Source: Pirellulales bacterium (GTDB lineage: Bacteria > Planctomycetota > Planctomycetia > Pirellulales > JAICIG01). From it: a stretch of 20,797 nucleotides of DNA. Below the pieces are notes generated by a model, which was not told the DNA's origin, searched no databases, and was given only the letters and a program-made list of their open reading frames with translations. Positions 1 to 8,160 of this stretch are shown here, piece by piece. Where the stretch lies: assembly GCA_025924495.1 (NCBI GenBank), contig JAICIG010000089.1, positions 1-20,797 on the forward strand, written 5' to 3'. Position numbers and translations under genes: made by a program. How positions within the stretch are numbered: position 1 is the stretch's first letter; the number at the start of each line of letters is the position of its first letter.

Positions 1-1
1 C

Positions 2-2764
2 ACGATCTTCATTCGCGGCCGCCTACGAGACGAACGCGAAAGCTGGCTGGTTCGCAGCATCATCGACGTCTATCGCCCCGTGCTAGATTATTTTTTGCGT
101 CAGCCCGCGGCCCTGATCTGGTTCCTCGGCGTCACGTTTCTCTTGGGCGCCGCGCCGCTGGGAAATCGCGCGCTCCTGCTAACCATTCTGTTCGCATTCC
201 TGATTGTGCTGGCAGCCATGACACGGTCGCGTCGTGCGGCGCTGTTTTGCACGGCCAGCCTCACCGTGATCGCGCTGGCAGCAGAAAGCGGCATGCGCCC
301 GTTGAGTTGGCAAACAGCAACGCCGCTCAACGAGGGCATGGTCATGGACATGCCGATCACCGTGCCGCGCGCCTCGATCACGCAGGCAGTCGACGATCTT
401 AAGGCGCGCGACATGACCCTCTGCCGCTTTCCCGAAGTGGCCATGGTCGTGGGCAAAGCGGGGCGCGCCGAGACTCCCTCGGACCCGGCGCCAATCGACA
501 TGATCGAAACGATGGTCGACTTCCGGCCGCGCGAACTCTGGCCGAAGCGCAAACTCGCCGAATCGGCCGCCGGCGCCCACGCGGCGGCCATTCTTGACGG
601 GTTGATTGCCAAGGAATGGATTGCCGCCTCCAAAGACCGGGTGGCACGAGAACAGTTATTGGCCGCAATCGCGCCCGAGGCCATCTCCCGCTTCGACGCC
701 GTGATGCGAGAATACGCCTACCAGCGCAACCGCGATTTCGAAACCTCGCTGGGTCCCGAGCTGGTGCGCTCGCTCGTCGAACAAATGGGCCGGCAGCTTT
801 CGCGCAGCGGAGCTTTGATACAGGAGCTGGGCGGCGGCGAGATCGCCCTCGTCGCTGAGGCCGTGCTGCAGCACGTCGGACATCACCTGACGATGTCTCC
901 TTCGCTCGCGGACGTGACGCAGCTCGCCGAGCACGCCGGTCGCGAGCTAAAGCGGCGGAAGCTGGTCGATCCGAGCGTGGATCTTTTCGCCAAGCACGGC
1001 GGCGCGGGACAGCGGTTGATCGAGTTGGCGGAGACCGCCTTGGGCAGAACGCCCGGCAACTTTTTTACGCAATTACAAGCCAGCGTGCTGGCGCAGCATG
1101 AAAAGCTGTGGCGCCAGCACATCCGGCGGCTGAATGCGGAACTTTTGGACCGTGGCGCAGAAATCTACACGCGCGTGGCACTGGAGGAGCTGCTCGCGCA
1201 CGCCCAGATTCGCGACACGAACATCTCTGAATACCTGGCCGAAGTTCGTCACTTTCGCGCGAAACCGGCCGTGTTGCATCATGGGCGCCACGCCGGGCGA
1301 CATACGCTCGAGCCGCCGCCCGAAATTGCCCCCCAGCCCGAATTGAAAGCGATGCAAGAAGAGTTCGCCAAAAACCTGCGGCGTCGACTGGTGCTGTGGC
1401 CTTGCGAACCGGCTGAGCTTTCCGATCCGGGCGGCGAGATCGATCGCACGCTGCAGATGCCCGGATGGGCCAACGTCTGGACGCGGCCGATCCAGAATCG
1501 TGTCGACATGCTGTTTACCGGCGTGAACACCGATGTCGGCATTCGCGTCCTGGGGCGGAATCTGGACGACGTGGTCCGCGCTTCCGAAGACATTGCCGCC
1601 GTGGTCAAGGGGCTGCCGGGCGCGGCCGACGTGATGGCCGAAGCGGTTCGTGGCAAAGGCTACCTGGAAATTCGCATCGACCGCGACAAGGCCGCCTTGG
1701 CCGGCGTGCGAGTTGGCGATATTAACGAAATCATCGAGATCGCCTTGGGGGGCAAAGTTGCTACACAAACCGTCGAAGGGCGCGAACGGCATAACGTGCG
1801 AGTTCGCTACGCCCGGTCAGACAGCGAAGACGAAGAATCAGTCGCACGACTGCTCGTTCCCGTGCGCAGCAGAGCCGATGATCCTCAAGACGCGGGCTCC
1901 CCACTGGAGCGCACCGTGCGCCGTTATGTCCCCCTGTCGCAAGTGGCCGACATCCGCATTACCGAAGGCCCGGCCTCCATCAAAAGTGAGAACGGCCTGC
2001 TGCGTAATTATGTGCGCCTCAACGTCCGCGGCCGCAGCGCCATCGAACTGGTTGATGCAGCGCGCCGCGCCGTGGCGGAACAGGTGACGTTGCCCGAGGG
2101 AGTCTATCTCGAGTGGACGGGGCAGTTCGAATACGACGCCCAGGCTATTCGCACACTGACGCTAGTGCTTCCGCTCGTGATTGGCCTGATTCTGGCGATT
2201 CTCTACTGGACCTATCATGACCTGGCCGACGCCTTGTTGATGTTGCTGGCCGTACCCGGCGCGATGGCCGGCGGGGTGCTGTTTCAATGGCTGTTGGGCT
2301 ACGATTTTTCCGTCACGGTGCTCGTCGGCTATATCGCCTGCTTCGGCATGGCCACTTCGACTGGCATCATCATGCTGGTCTATCTGCGCGAGTCGATCGA
2401 AAAAGCGGGCGGACTAGACCGCCTCTCCTTGGCCGGATTGCGTGAGGCCGTGCTCAATGGCGCAGTGCACCGCTTGCGTCCGAAGCTGCTCACCGAGGGG
2501 ACGACGATCATCGGCCTGGCGCCGATGCTCTGGGCCACCGGCGTTGGCGCCGAGGTCATCAAACCAATGGCCGCGCCCGTTTTGGGCGGCATCTTGATCG
2601 CAGATGAAGTAATCGACTTGCTGCTGCCCGTTCTGTTCTATTGGGTCCGCCGCAGGCGATTGATTCGGCGGCGCACACCTGACGCCAAACCGAAAGTTCT
2701 GGAAACTTCCAGCGGCCTTGCCGCGGCCGACGCGAACCGGCTGACGGCGCCCGCGGCACTATAG
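2..2764 (+). CDS. cusA: CusA-like Cu(I)/Ag(I) RND efflux pump, 5'-truncated by window edge
   Basis: Inner-membrane proton-driven RND subunit of a tripartite heavy-metal efflux system. The frame is open to base 2, so the gene starts outside the window; a GTG at base 80 is only an internal codon (numbering below counts it as residue 1). The three methionines that bind Cu(I)/Ag(I) in E. coli CusA (M573, M623, M672) align with M91 (MDMP), M141 (PAPIDM) and M477 (NRVDM), which supports monovalent copper or silver rather than zinc. The GKAGRAET motif is at about 125-132. Four C-terminal membrane helices lie at about residues 695-860. Two oddities: three hydrophobic stretches before the porter domain where E. 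coli has one, and about 285 extra residues between the W154 and PGW (461) landmarks, including a His-rich patch (residues 400-408). A small lipoprotein gene follows 15 bp downstream. Family assignment is firm; metal specificity is inferred from the Met triad. Confidence 0.95.
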   Translation, partial: TIFIRGRLRDERESWLVRSIIDVYRPVLDYFLRQPAALIWFLGVTFLLGAAPLGNRALLLTILFAFLIVLAAMTRSRRAALFCTASLTVIALAAESGMRPLSWQTATPLNEGMVMDMPITVPRASITQAVDDLKARDMTLCRFPEVAMVVGKAGRAETPSDPAPIDMIETMVDFRPRELWPKRKLAESAAGAHAAAILDGLIAKEWIAASKDRVAREQLLAAIAPEAISRFDAVMREYAYQRNRDFETSLGPELVRSLVEQMGRQLSRSGALIQELGGGEIALVAEAVLQHVGHHLTMSPSLADVTQLAEHAGRELKRRKLVDPSVDLFAKHGGAGQRLIELAETALGRTPGNFFTQLQASVLAQHEKLWRQHIRRLNAELLDRGAEIYTRVALEELLAHAQIRDTNISEYLAEVRHFRAKPAVLHHGRHAGRHTLEPPPEIAPQPELKAMQEEFAKNLRRRLVLWPCEPAELSDPGGEIDRTLQMPGWANVWTRPIQNRVDMLFTGVNTDVGIRVLGRNLDDVVRASEDIAAVVKGLPGAADVMAEAVRGKGYLEIRIDRDKAALAGVRVGDINEIIEIALGGKVATQTVEGRERHNVRVRYARSDSEDEESVARLLVPVRSRADDPQDAGSPLERTVRRYVPLSQVADIRITEGPASIKSENGLLRNYVRLNVRGRSAIELVDAARRAVAEQVTLPEGVYLEWTGQFEYDAQAIRTLTLVLPLVIGLILAILYWTYHDLADALLMLLAVPGAMAGGVLFQWLLGYDFSVTVLVGYIACFGMATSTGIIMLVYLRESIEKAGGLDRLSLAGLREAVLNGAVHRLRPKLLTEGTTIIGLAPMLWATGVGAEVIKPMAAPVLGGILIADEVIDLLLPVLFYWVRRRRLIRRRTPDAKPKVLETSSGLAAADANRLTAPAAL
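542..1435 (+). other. Extra periplasmic domain inside the CusA-like pump
   Basis: Residues about 155-452 of the CusA-like protein. E. coli CusA has roughly 20 residues between the equivalent flanking landmarks (a Trp after the second metal-site Met, and the PG before the third), whereas about 306 are present here. The segment is rich in charged, probably helical sequence and ends with a His-rich stretch (HHGRHAGRH) followed by a Pro-rich linker. It contains no stop or frameshift, and homologous frame resumes exactly at the LQMPGWANVW segment. From memory, similar insertions occur in planctomycete homologues; I cannot check that here. Confidence 0.75.
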
Positions 2765-2779
2765 ATAAAAGGCGAATCT

Positions 2780-3187
2780 ATGATGTATCGTGAAAAACTC
2801 CTTGCCCTCGGGATCGGATCGATCATTGCTTTCAATATGATGGGCTGTGGCCGGACCGATGTAACTGATTATGTTCCGGCCGAAACATTGGCGCTTCAAT
2901 CGTTGACCAAGGCGCTCGACGCTTGGAAGGATGGTCGTCAGCCCGACAAAATCGGCGCCACGAACCCGGCCATTGAAGCCCAAGACGCGGGTTGGAGCGG
3001 CGGCCAGAAACTCACCGCCTACGAAGTAGTCGGTCCTGAGAAAAGCCCCGATCAGAACCTGCGGTTCCGCGTCAAACTCACAATCTCCGGCGCCGCCGCT
3101 CCGCAAGACACCGTCTTCGTCGTGTTTGGCAAAGACCCGATCTGGGTCTTCAGTCAGGCAAGCTACGAGAAGCTATCGGGGATGTAA
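2780..3187 (+). CDS. Small putative lipoprotein downstream of the CusA-like gene
   Basis: A 135-residue protein with a short positive N-terminus, a hydrophobic stretch and a lipobox-like MMGC at Cys23, so it is probably a signal-peptidase-II lipoprotein facing the periplasm. The mature part is globular-looking and contains no Cys/His/Met-rich metal-binding cluster. An AAAAGG sequence at 2767-2772 lies 7 nt before the first of two adjacent ATG codons. The 15-bp gap to the cusA-like stop suggests one transcript, so an accessory role in envelope metal handling or a periplasmic stress function is possible. I do not recognise a named family, and the function is unknown. Confidence 0.8.
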   Translation: MMYREKLLALGIGSIIAFNMMGCGRTDVTDYVPAETLALQSLTKALDAWKDGRQPDKIGATNPAIEAQDAGWSGGQKLTAYEVVGPEKSPDQNLRFRVKLTISGAAAPQDTVFVVFGKDPIWVFSQASYEKLSGM

Positions 3188-3368
3188 GGGGCTTAGTGCG
3201 CCTGCTCCCATGCGCGCCTGGCAGGACGGAAGCGCCCGCCGCACCAAAATAGCCGATAGCGAGCGGGCTCGCATCTTGCATTACCCCTGTTGGCCGCTTA
3301 TCAAGACGAGTATCCCACCAGGAATGACGGGTTGCATCTCGCCCCTTTCTTTCTCGTCGAGCATTATC

Positions 3369-3815
3369 ATGACGAAGCCCGCCGTCGAACGAATCAACTC
3401 CGCCGAAGCAGCCGAGCGCGCTCGAGCAGTCGTCCGAGAAGATCGATTTCCGCAGCTGGCGACGGTTGACGGCGACCAGCCGCGGCTGCGCCCCGTCTCG
3501 CCGGTGAAAACCGACGGCTTCACCATCTACGTCGCCAACCTGCGCACCTACCATAAAACGGCGGAAATCGCGGCCAACCCGAAGGTCGAGCTGTGCTATG
3601 TTGATTCCGGACACAACCAGGTGCGCGTCACCGGCACGGCAAGCGTGGTTACTGATCGATCGTTACTCGAGGAGATCTGGAGCGCTAGTCCCTTGCTTCG
3701 CCAGTATCTCGGCTCGCTCGACAATCCCGAGTTGATCATCTATCGCATTGAACCTAACCGGGTGCGATACATGCAGGAGTGGGCGCTCGAATACTATGAA
3801 GTCGAGCCGATTTGA
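3369..3815 (+). CDS. Pyridoxamine 5'-phosphate oxidase-like FMN-binding split-barrel protein
   Basis: A 148-residue protein matching the small split-barrel flavin family: FPQLATVDGDQPRLRPVSP near residues 27-45, then TDGFTIYVANLRTYHKTAEI and NPKVELCYVD, then a C-terminal YRIEPNRVRYM strand. Members bind FMN, F420 or haem and carry out redox or sensing roles; the substrate cannot be told from sequence. The open frame extends upstream to 3126, overlapping the lipoprotein gene, but family similarity begins at the ATG at 3369, which has no clear ribosome binding site. A 181-bp gap separates it from the lipoprotein gene, and its stop is only 30 bp from the end of the convergent membrane-protein gene. 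Confidence 0.88.
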   Translation: MTKPAVERINSAEAAERARAVVREDRFPQLATVDGDQPRLRPVSPVKTDGFTIYVANLRTYHKTAEIAANPKVELCYVDSGHNQVRVTGTASVVTDRSLLEEIWSASPLLRQYLGSLDNPELIIYRIEPNRVRYMQEWALEYYEVEPI

Positions 3816-3845
3816 GATGAGTGCGGCTACGAAGTTGCGCTCGCG

Positions 3846-5366
3846 CTAACGCCGCAACGGATACAGAAACGGCGGGGCGCTCCAGCGCCATTGGGCGCGC
3901 TCGGCCTGTTCGCCTTCGGAATCGTACCAACGAGCTTGCCGCAGATAGACGGAAGGAATGTGAACGAGCGCGCTAGCGATGGCCAATGAAGCGATCACGG
4001 CGCGCCCCCGCGAGGTCATGAGTAACATGGCTAGCGGAGCCAGCACAACGAGCGCCGCCAAGGGGATCGCCTCCGCGGCTAACCGCGAGCCCCAGCACCA
4101 ACCGCCCCACCAGCAACGCCAACTGCTGACCAGCGCCAGATGGAGGCCGATTACTAACAGCGCCCACGTTTGCCAGCCGCGCGGCAACACGGCGCGCGGC
4201 GCCGGCAAGTGCTGGCGAAAGGCAGGCAATAGCGACAACAATCCCACAAGCAACCACGGTTGGTACACTGCCAATCCATGCGTCGGGCTAACAAGCACGC
4301 CGCACCAGCCACTTGGATCGTTGACAGCCCACAAACCGCCGCTCGTTTGCACGCTCATCGGTCCCAGAGGCGTGCCATAGACTGACCAGTTCACCGCGGC
4401 CCATGGCAAGACAGCCGCCGTCGCTACGGCGGCAATCGCCAATGCTCTCCGAGGCGATCGAAGAAAAACCCAGGCTCCGAAGCTGCCTACAATCAGGCCC
4501 GCCGACAGCCGGCACGCCAGCATCATCGCACACGCGACGCCTTGGAGCGCAGCCGCTCTCCAGTTCGGCGCTTGCCACGAGCGGAACTCGACGAGCAACA
4601 GAATTTCGGTCCACATGATCACGCCGCCGTGCTGCCACAGCGCCTGCCCGACCGTGGAGAACATCACCGAGCCGGTGGCAAGGATCCAGCTGGCCACAAA
4701 GGCAGTGCGGGCGTCGACCAGGTGCAGAGCGAGCAGAAAGAACAGCCCCAGGCACGCGGCCGAGACGGCCGCCGCCGCCAACTTCTCAAGCCGTTCGTGG
4801 ACTAGCGGCGAATCGAGATCGGCGCCGAGCGCCCAGCTCGCCGCCACGACCGGCAGCGCAAAAGGAACCATGCCGGACGGGTAGTGAGAGTAAAGCCCGT
4901 CGGGGCAACGTAAAAAGAAGTAAGGCGCCTCGTCCATGGCTGTAAATAGCCGCAGCCGTGCGTAGTTCTCGGCGTAGGGAGTCAGTTCCATGCGCTGCCG
5001 CGTGATCAGGCTCACGGCGGTCAGTACGACGGGACGCGAATCTCCCGATTGAATCCCTTGGTCGCGCAACATCAGGAACAACGCGTCGGGCAATACCGCC
5101 AACAACAAGACGGCGTTCCACGGTATTCGCGAATCCACCGTGGGAAACAAGACTGCCGACCGCCAGGCGCGGGCCAGCGCGCCGCGCACCCGCAAACGAA
5201 GAGCAGGCCAGATGGCGCAAAGCGCGCCAAAGCAGCCGACGAACAGCGGCGTCCAGAAATTTCCATTGCCGCCGCGCAACAGGGCGACGGCAGGGGTGGC
5301 CCCCAGGATGATCAGCGTTCCCTCAGGCCACCATGAACGAACGAACCGTCTGTACGAATCATTCAA
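3846..5366 (-). CDS. Polytopic GT-C-like membrane protein (putative glycosyltransferase)
   Basis: A 506-residue protein with about ten to twelve hydrophobic helices. It has the look of the GT-C superfamily (dolichol-phosphate-mannosyltransferase-like): an acidic motif GDS at 108-110 in what should be the first extracytoplasmic loop, a conserved-looking NWSVYGTPLGP segment, and a Trp-rich WWGGWCWGSR block near residue 425 followed by EAIPLA. Such proteins transfer sugars from polyprenyl-phosphate donors outside the membrane. The start is TTG at 5366, chosen because a near-perfect AGGAGGTGA precedes it with 6 nt between AGGAGG and TTG; no ATG has comparable support. The TGA of the upstream SGNH gene is part of that site and the genes are 3 nt apart, implying translational coupling. 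The precise reaction is unknown. Confidence 0.8.
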   Translation of the reverse strand: MNDSYRRFVRSWWPEGTLIILGATPAVALLRGGNGNFWTPLFVGCFGALCAIWPALRLRVRGALARAWRSAVLFPTVDSRIPWNAVLLLAVLPDALFLMLRDQGIQSGDSRPVVLTAVSLITRQRMELTPYAENYARLRLFTAMDEAPYFFLRCPDGLYSHYPSGMVPFALPVVAASWALGADLDSPLVHERLEKLAAAAVSAACLGLFFLLALHLVDARTAFVASWILATGSVMFSTVGQALWQHGGVIMWTEILLLVEFRSWQAPNWRAAALQGVACAMMLACRLSAGLIVGSFGAWVFLRSPRRALAIAAVATAAVLPWAAVNWSVYGTPLGPMSVQTSGGLWAVNDPSGWCGVLVSPTHGLAVYQPWLLVGLLSLLPAFRQHLPAPRAVLPRGWQTWALLVIGLHLALVSSWRCWWGGWCWGSRLAAEAIPLAALVVLAPLAMLLMTSRGRAVIASLAIASALVHIPSVYLRQARWYDSEGEQAERAQWRWSAPPFLYPLRR

Positions 5367-5369
5367 GGC

Positions 5370-6497
5370 TCACCTCCTCGGCGAGCCGGGTCGCGACGCT
5401 GTTACCTGACCGCACATCAGCATGCCCGCTTCGCGCCCCAGACGGGCGGTGAACCGCTGCGCTGCACCAGCGAGCAAGTGGTGAGAATCGAAAAAGTCTT
5501 CTTCCGGCATCCAGCGCCGAGCATCGATCAGCGGAACGCTCGCCTCGCGAGCTGCGCCGCGTACAAGCTCTTCAACCTTTTGATTTGCCCCCGGCGAATA
5601 CCAACTTGTGAACCGATCTCCTTCGGGCATCAGCAGCAGCGCCGCCGGCAAATTTTCGCTGCGGCAAAGTTTCAAGATTTCCTGCAAGGCGCGTACCCCT
5701 GGGCCCGGGCGAAATTCGCCGAGCGTCTTGGCATATTTGTGCTCCGCCACCAACAAGCCGCCTGTTCGGCTTTCCGCCGGGCAACTCTTTTCGTCGAGCG
5801 GTTGCCAACCGCATCGATCGAAGTAGGCGTAGCAACCGTTACCCCAGCCTTCCGGCGGCAGCCAACTTGTCGACAACCGGCCAAGGATGCCATAGCGATG
5901 CGTATGCCACGCAGCGGCGGCGCCGCGATACCACGCAAAGCGATTGATCGCAAAGGATGCGTCGCAACGTTCTAATAGCGATAGATCGGCGTGCCAGAGG
6001 CGAGACGTGCTCAATGGGTCAGACTCCAGCAGCGGTTCCGCCGCCGCCAGCATGGCCGGAAAGACTTCGATCAGCACTAACTCGGGCTTGACGCCGTCGG
6101 CCAGCAGGCGATTCAAAACGATCAGCTCAGTCAGCGGCCCGGCCGCTGCGAGCCCGAAGTTATAAACCACGGCGTCTTCGCCCAGAGTCGCCCGAAGCTG
6201 CGTCTGCAGGCCGTTGGCATCGGCGCCGTTGTAAACGCGCGAACTGCCCAACAATAACACGAGAGCCGCCTCGCTCGGCGCATCGGCGAGACATCGTTCT
6301 AGCTGATGTCGTTTTCGTCCGTAGAGCGGGTCGCGAAATTCCGGAAAGCGGGTTTCGATCGCTGCAAGTAATGAGAGTTGCAAGGCGCCAAACGCCGCCA
6401 GCGACCAGACGATGGCGCTTCGCGCATGCCGCGCAAACCGCAGCTGCCCCCCGGGCGGCGAGCGTCGGCCAATTGTGCAATGATGCTGGGAAGTCAC
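5370..6497 (-). CDS. Membrane-anchored SGNH/GDSL-like protein
   Basis: A 375-residue protein with one N-terminal membrane helix (about 28-48) and an extracytoplasmic SGNH-type domain. Seen: LLLGSSRVYN near 82-90, a GDS-like block I with the probable nucleophile Ser85 or Ser86; YNFGLAAAGP as a block II/III-like Gly-rich loop; and FDSHHL at 336-341, matching the block V DxxH (D337, H340). This layout resembles membrane-tethered O-acyl transfer or esterase proteins such as AlgJ/DltD-like and DUF1574-like families, although no MBOAT gene is present here. The GTG start at 6497 is the first in the open frame; the preceding TGAG is a weak ribosome binding site, so the start is uncertain. It is coupled to the downstream GT-C-like gene, which suggests joint work on an envelope or exported glycan. 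Confidence 0.78.
   Translation of the reverse strand: MTSQHHCTIGRRSPPGGQLRFARHARSAIVWSLAAFGALQLSLLAAIETRFPEFRDPLYGRKRHQLERCLADAPSEAALVLLLGSSRVYNGADANGLQTQLRATLGEDAVVYNFGLAAAGPLTELIVLNRLLADGVKPELVLIEVFPAMLAAAEPLLESDPLSTSRLWHADLSLLERCDASFAINRFAWYRGAAAAWHTHRYGILGRLSTSWLPPEGWGNGCYAYFDRCGWQPLDEKSCPAESRTGGLLVAEHKYAKTLGEFRPGPGVRALQEILKLCRSENLPAALLLMPEGDRFTSWYSPGANQKVEELVRGAAREASVPLIDARRWMPEEDFFDSHHLLAGAAQRFTARLGREAGMLMCGQVTASRPGSPRR
5371..5379 (-). promoter_or_regulatory. Strong ribosome binding site overlapping the upstream stop codon
   Basis: Read on the minus strand, this is AGGAGGTGA, six bases before the TTG start of the GT-C-like gene. Its last three bases are in phase with the upstream SGNH reading frame and the stop TGA falls at 5372-5370, so termination and re-initiation occur at nearly the same place. 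This decides the non-ATG start. Confidence 0.75.
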
Positions 6498-6683
6498 TTC
6501 GCTCAGGCAACCGGAACGCGGTTATCGACGAGAAGCTGGCCCTATTGCCAGCGGGGCGAGAGTAGCGAAGTTTGCTGGGACGCGTCAACGCCAGCTTGCG
6601 GGCAATACGCACACGCGAGAAGCCTTCCTGAATCGCCGAGGTTCGCCAGGTTCAACTGAGCGGCCGTTTCCGGCTCCGGGCCA

Positions 6684-6998
6684 TTAATAACTCGGCGGCG
6701 CATAGACCGTCAGCAGAAATGCAACCTCGTCGCTCCGGTTGTAAAGATGGTGCCGCGCCCGAGCCGCGATAATGACAACCGTACCCGCCTTCGCGCTTTC
6801 GTTCCGCTCGTCAATAACCAGGTCAATTCGCCCTTCGACGACGTAGATGATCTGATCCCCTTGGTGGGTCTCCTCAGGACCTGAATCCTGATGCGGCTGC
6901 AGCGTCATCACGCCAATCTGGCTCAAGGAAGTGCCTTGGACGATTTTGAAGAACTCGCCCCGGTGGCGGCTGATATCGACTGGCGGAAGACGTTCCAC
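6684..6998 (-). CDS. Small single-domain cupin protein
   Basis: A 104-residue cupin-2 type beta-barrel. The first cupin motif is recognisable as ETHQGDQIIYVVEGR, with His and Glu-like positions partly changed (a single His and D/Q where HxH and E are usual), and the second as ARARHHLYN, retaining His and Asn. Metal binding is therefore plausible but not certain. The start is GTG at 6998, supported by AGGGAG on the minus strand with a 6-nt spacer. It lies upstream of the SGNH/GT-C pair on the same strand but 186 bp away, so co-transcription is uncertain. Substrate unknown; such small cupins serve as isomerases, dioxygenases or ligand-binding proteins. Confidence 0.82.
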   Translation of the reverse strand: MERLPPVDISRHRGEFFKIVQGTSLSQIGVMTLQPHQDSGPEETHQGDQIIYVVEGRIDLVIDERNESAKAGTVVIIAARARHHLYNRSDEVAFLLTVYAPPSY

Positions 6999-7274
6999 GA
7001 CGGGCTCCCTAACGATTACGGGTCGTCAACAATTCGGCCCTGCACCCTCCTGCCAGTAGCAAGCGGCGTGCCAAGAGCAGAGAGTTCCAACGATCAAGGC
7101 ATGTCTGACAATTTCTCACCAACCAAGCCCGCCGCCGCGACGAATCGCCAGCCCCAATGGAACACCAGATGCCCAGGCGGCAACCCGAATCGTCAGGGGC
7201 GAACGTGCGAGTCCGATCGGCGCCGTTGATGGCCTAAAGCAATCGCTGCTAGATGCGAGCGGCAAGTCGGATCT

Positions 7275-7775
7275 TTACTTGTCGATCTTAGATATGAACT
7301 TGCCCGCAATTTCGTAGAAGAGTCCGACGGTGCGGCAGCGCAGCACTTCCAGCAGTACGTATGTCTTGTCGCCTGCAGGAGCCGAGAGCTCAAGCGCCAA
7401 GAACCTTTCGGAAATATCGCGGGTGTGGTACAGAGCGATGCCGCTGCCGGAAATGTCGCGAGAGACGGCGACAAACGGCTCGCCGATCTTCTGCAAATCT
7501 TCGTCTACAGGCACAGCGGCAACCCGCAGGCGCACGGCATACCTCGGCTCCGTCCGGCTATCGGGCCCTTCATAGTACTTGGAATGCCGGATCACGCGCT
7601 CCACGAAAGCTGCGATCGCCTCGGGCGGGCGATTCATTTGCTCTGGCTCAAACGTGAAAAGCTTTTCCTGAACTCCCAGCATAGGCGCAGCGCATGCTTC
7701 GTGTGATCGACATCGATTGGCGCCGCCTGAAGTCGAGAGCCCTAGAACTCCCGGATACAACAAGGCGCGTCCCAT
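7275..7775 (-). CDS. PilZ-domain protein (probable c-di-GMP receptor), first copy
   Basis: The PilZ domain covers about residues 70-160 of 166. The two c-di-GMP signature elements are intact: RxxxR as R74-TEP-R78 and DxSxxG as D107-I-S-G-S-G112. It probably acts as a cytoplasmic effector, alone or through a partner. The start at 7775 has AGGAG with a 9-nt spacer; however, the family-like sequence begins at an internal ATG at 7637 (MNRPPE), and the 46 residues before it look unconserved, so a shorter 120-residue product is quite possible. It is divergent from a second, dissimilar PilZ gene at 8161. Confidence 0.85.
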   Translation of the reverse strand: MGRALLYPGVLGLSTSGGANRCRSHEACAAPMLGVQEKLFTFEPEQMNRPPEAIAAFVERVIRHSKYYEGPDSRTEPRYAVRLRVAAVPVDEDLQKIGEPFVAVSRDISGSGIALYHTRDISERFLALELSAPAGDKTYVLLEVLRCRTVGLFYEIAGKFISKIDK

Positions 7776-8160
7776 CGTGAAACGCTCCTGTCTTTAACCA
7801 CGCAAGCCTAGCACCTGCTCAGCCATCTGCATCACGGCGCTCAAATTCGCGACGCAACGAGTGCCATCGGAAGCCGCGCCAACCCGACAATCGGAGTTAT
7901 GCGCAAAATGCCGCGCTGAATTGGGTTGAGCAGAAATCTCCGTCGGCGCCGCCTGTACTGCGAGTGCGGGCGTTGGCACGGCCGTATAACTGCAATAACC
8001 TGCCATGAAAATTGCCCGAAGGCAATTTGCAGTCTACCCATTAGGAGAGCGGTTTCCGGGCTGCAAGCCAATGATCTCAAGTCCTTGTCCGCACGATGAA
8101 CGTCGGCAGCGAGCTCAACAGCGGCCCGTGCTACGACAGCAACCACCCGAGGCGCCGTTG
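7776..8160. other. Intergenic region between divergent PilZ genes
   Basis: A 385-bp stretch that should carry promoters for both PilZ genes. I see one clear hairpin (8009-8028) and no convincing gene. A 70-codon ORF on the minus strand (8006-7794) starts inside the hairpin and lacks a ribosome binding site and recognisable composition, so I do not call it. Confidence 0.5.
8009..8028. promoter_or_regulatory. Perfect 8-bp hairpin with a 4-nt loop
   Basis: The left arm AAATTGCC (8009-8016) pairs with GGCAATTT (8021-8028) around CGAA. On the minus strand the loop is UUCG closed by C-G, the unusually stable tetraloop. The arm ends in TTT followed by C on the minus strand, so it could be a weak intrinsic terminator or a 5'-UTR structure of the plus-strand PilZ gene 133 bp downstream. 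No experimental role can be inferred. Confidence 0.45.

Noticed and set aside
1073..1792. 239-codon minus-strand ORF opposite the CusA-like gene
   Set aside because: Antisense shadow; the plus strand carries conserved RND motifs throughout.
7101..7229. 42-codon plus-strand ORF upstream of the cupin gene
   Set aside because: The AAGG is 1 nt from the ATG, too close, and no motif is visible.
7794..8006. 70-codon minus-strand ORF in the PilZ intergenic region
   Set aside because: No ribosome binding site, its start lies in a hairpin, and the residue content looks random.
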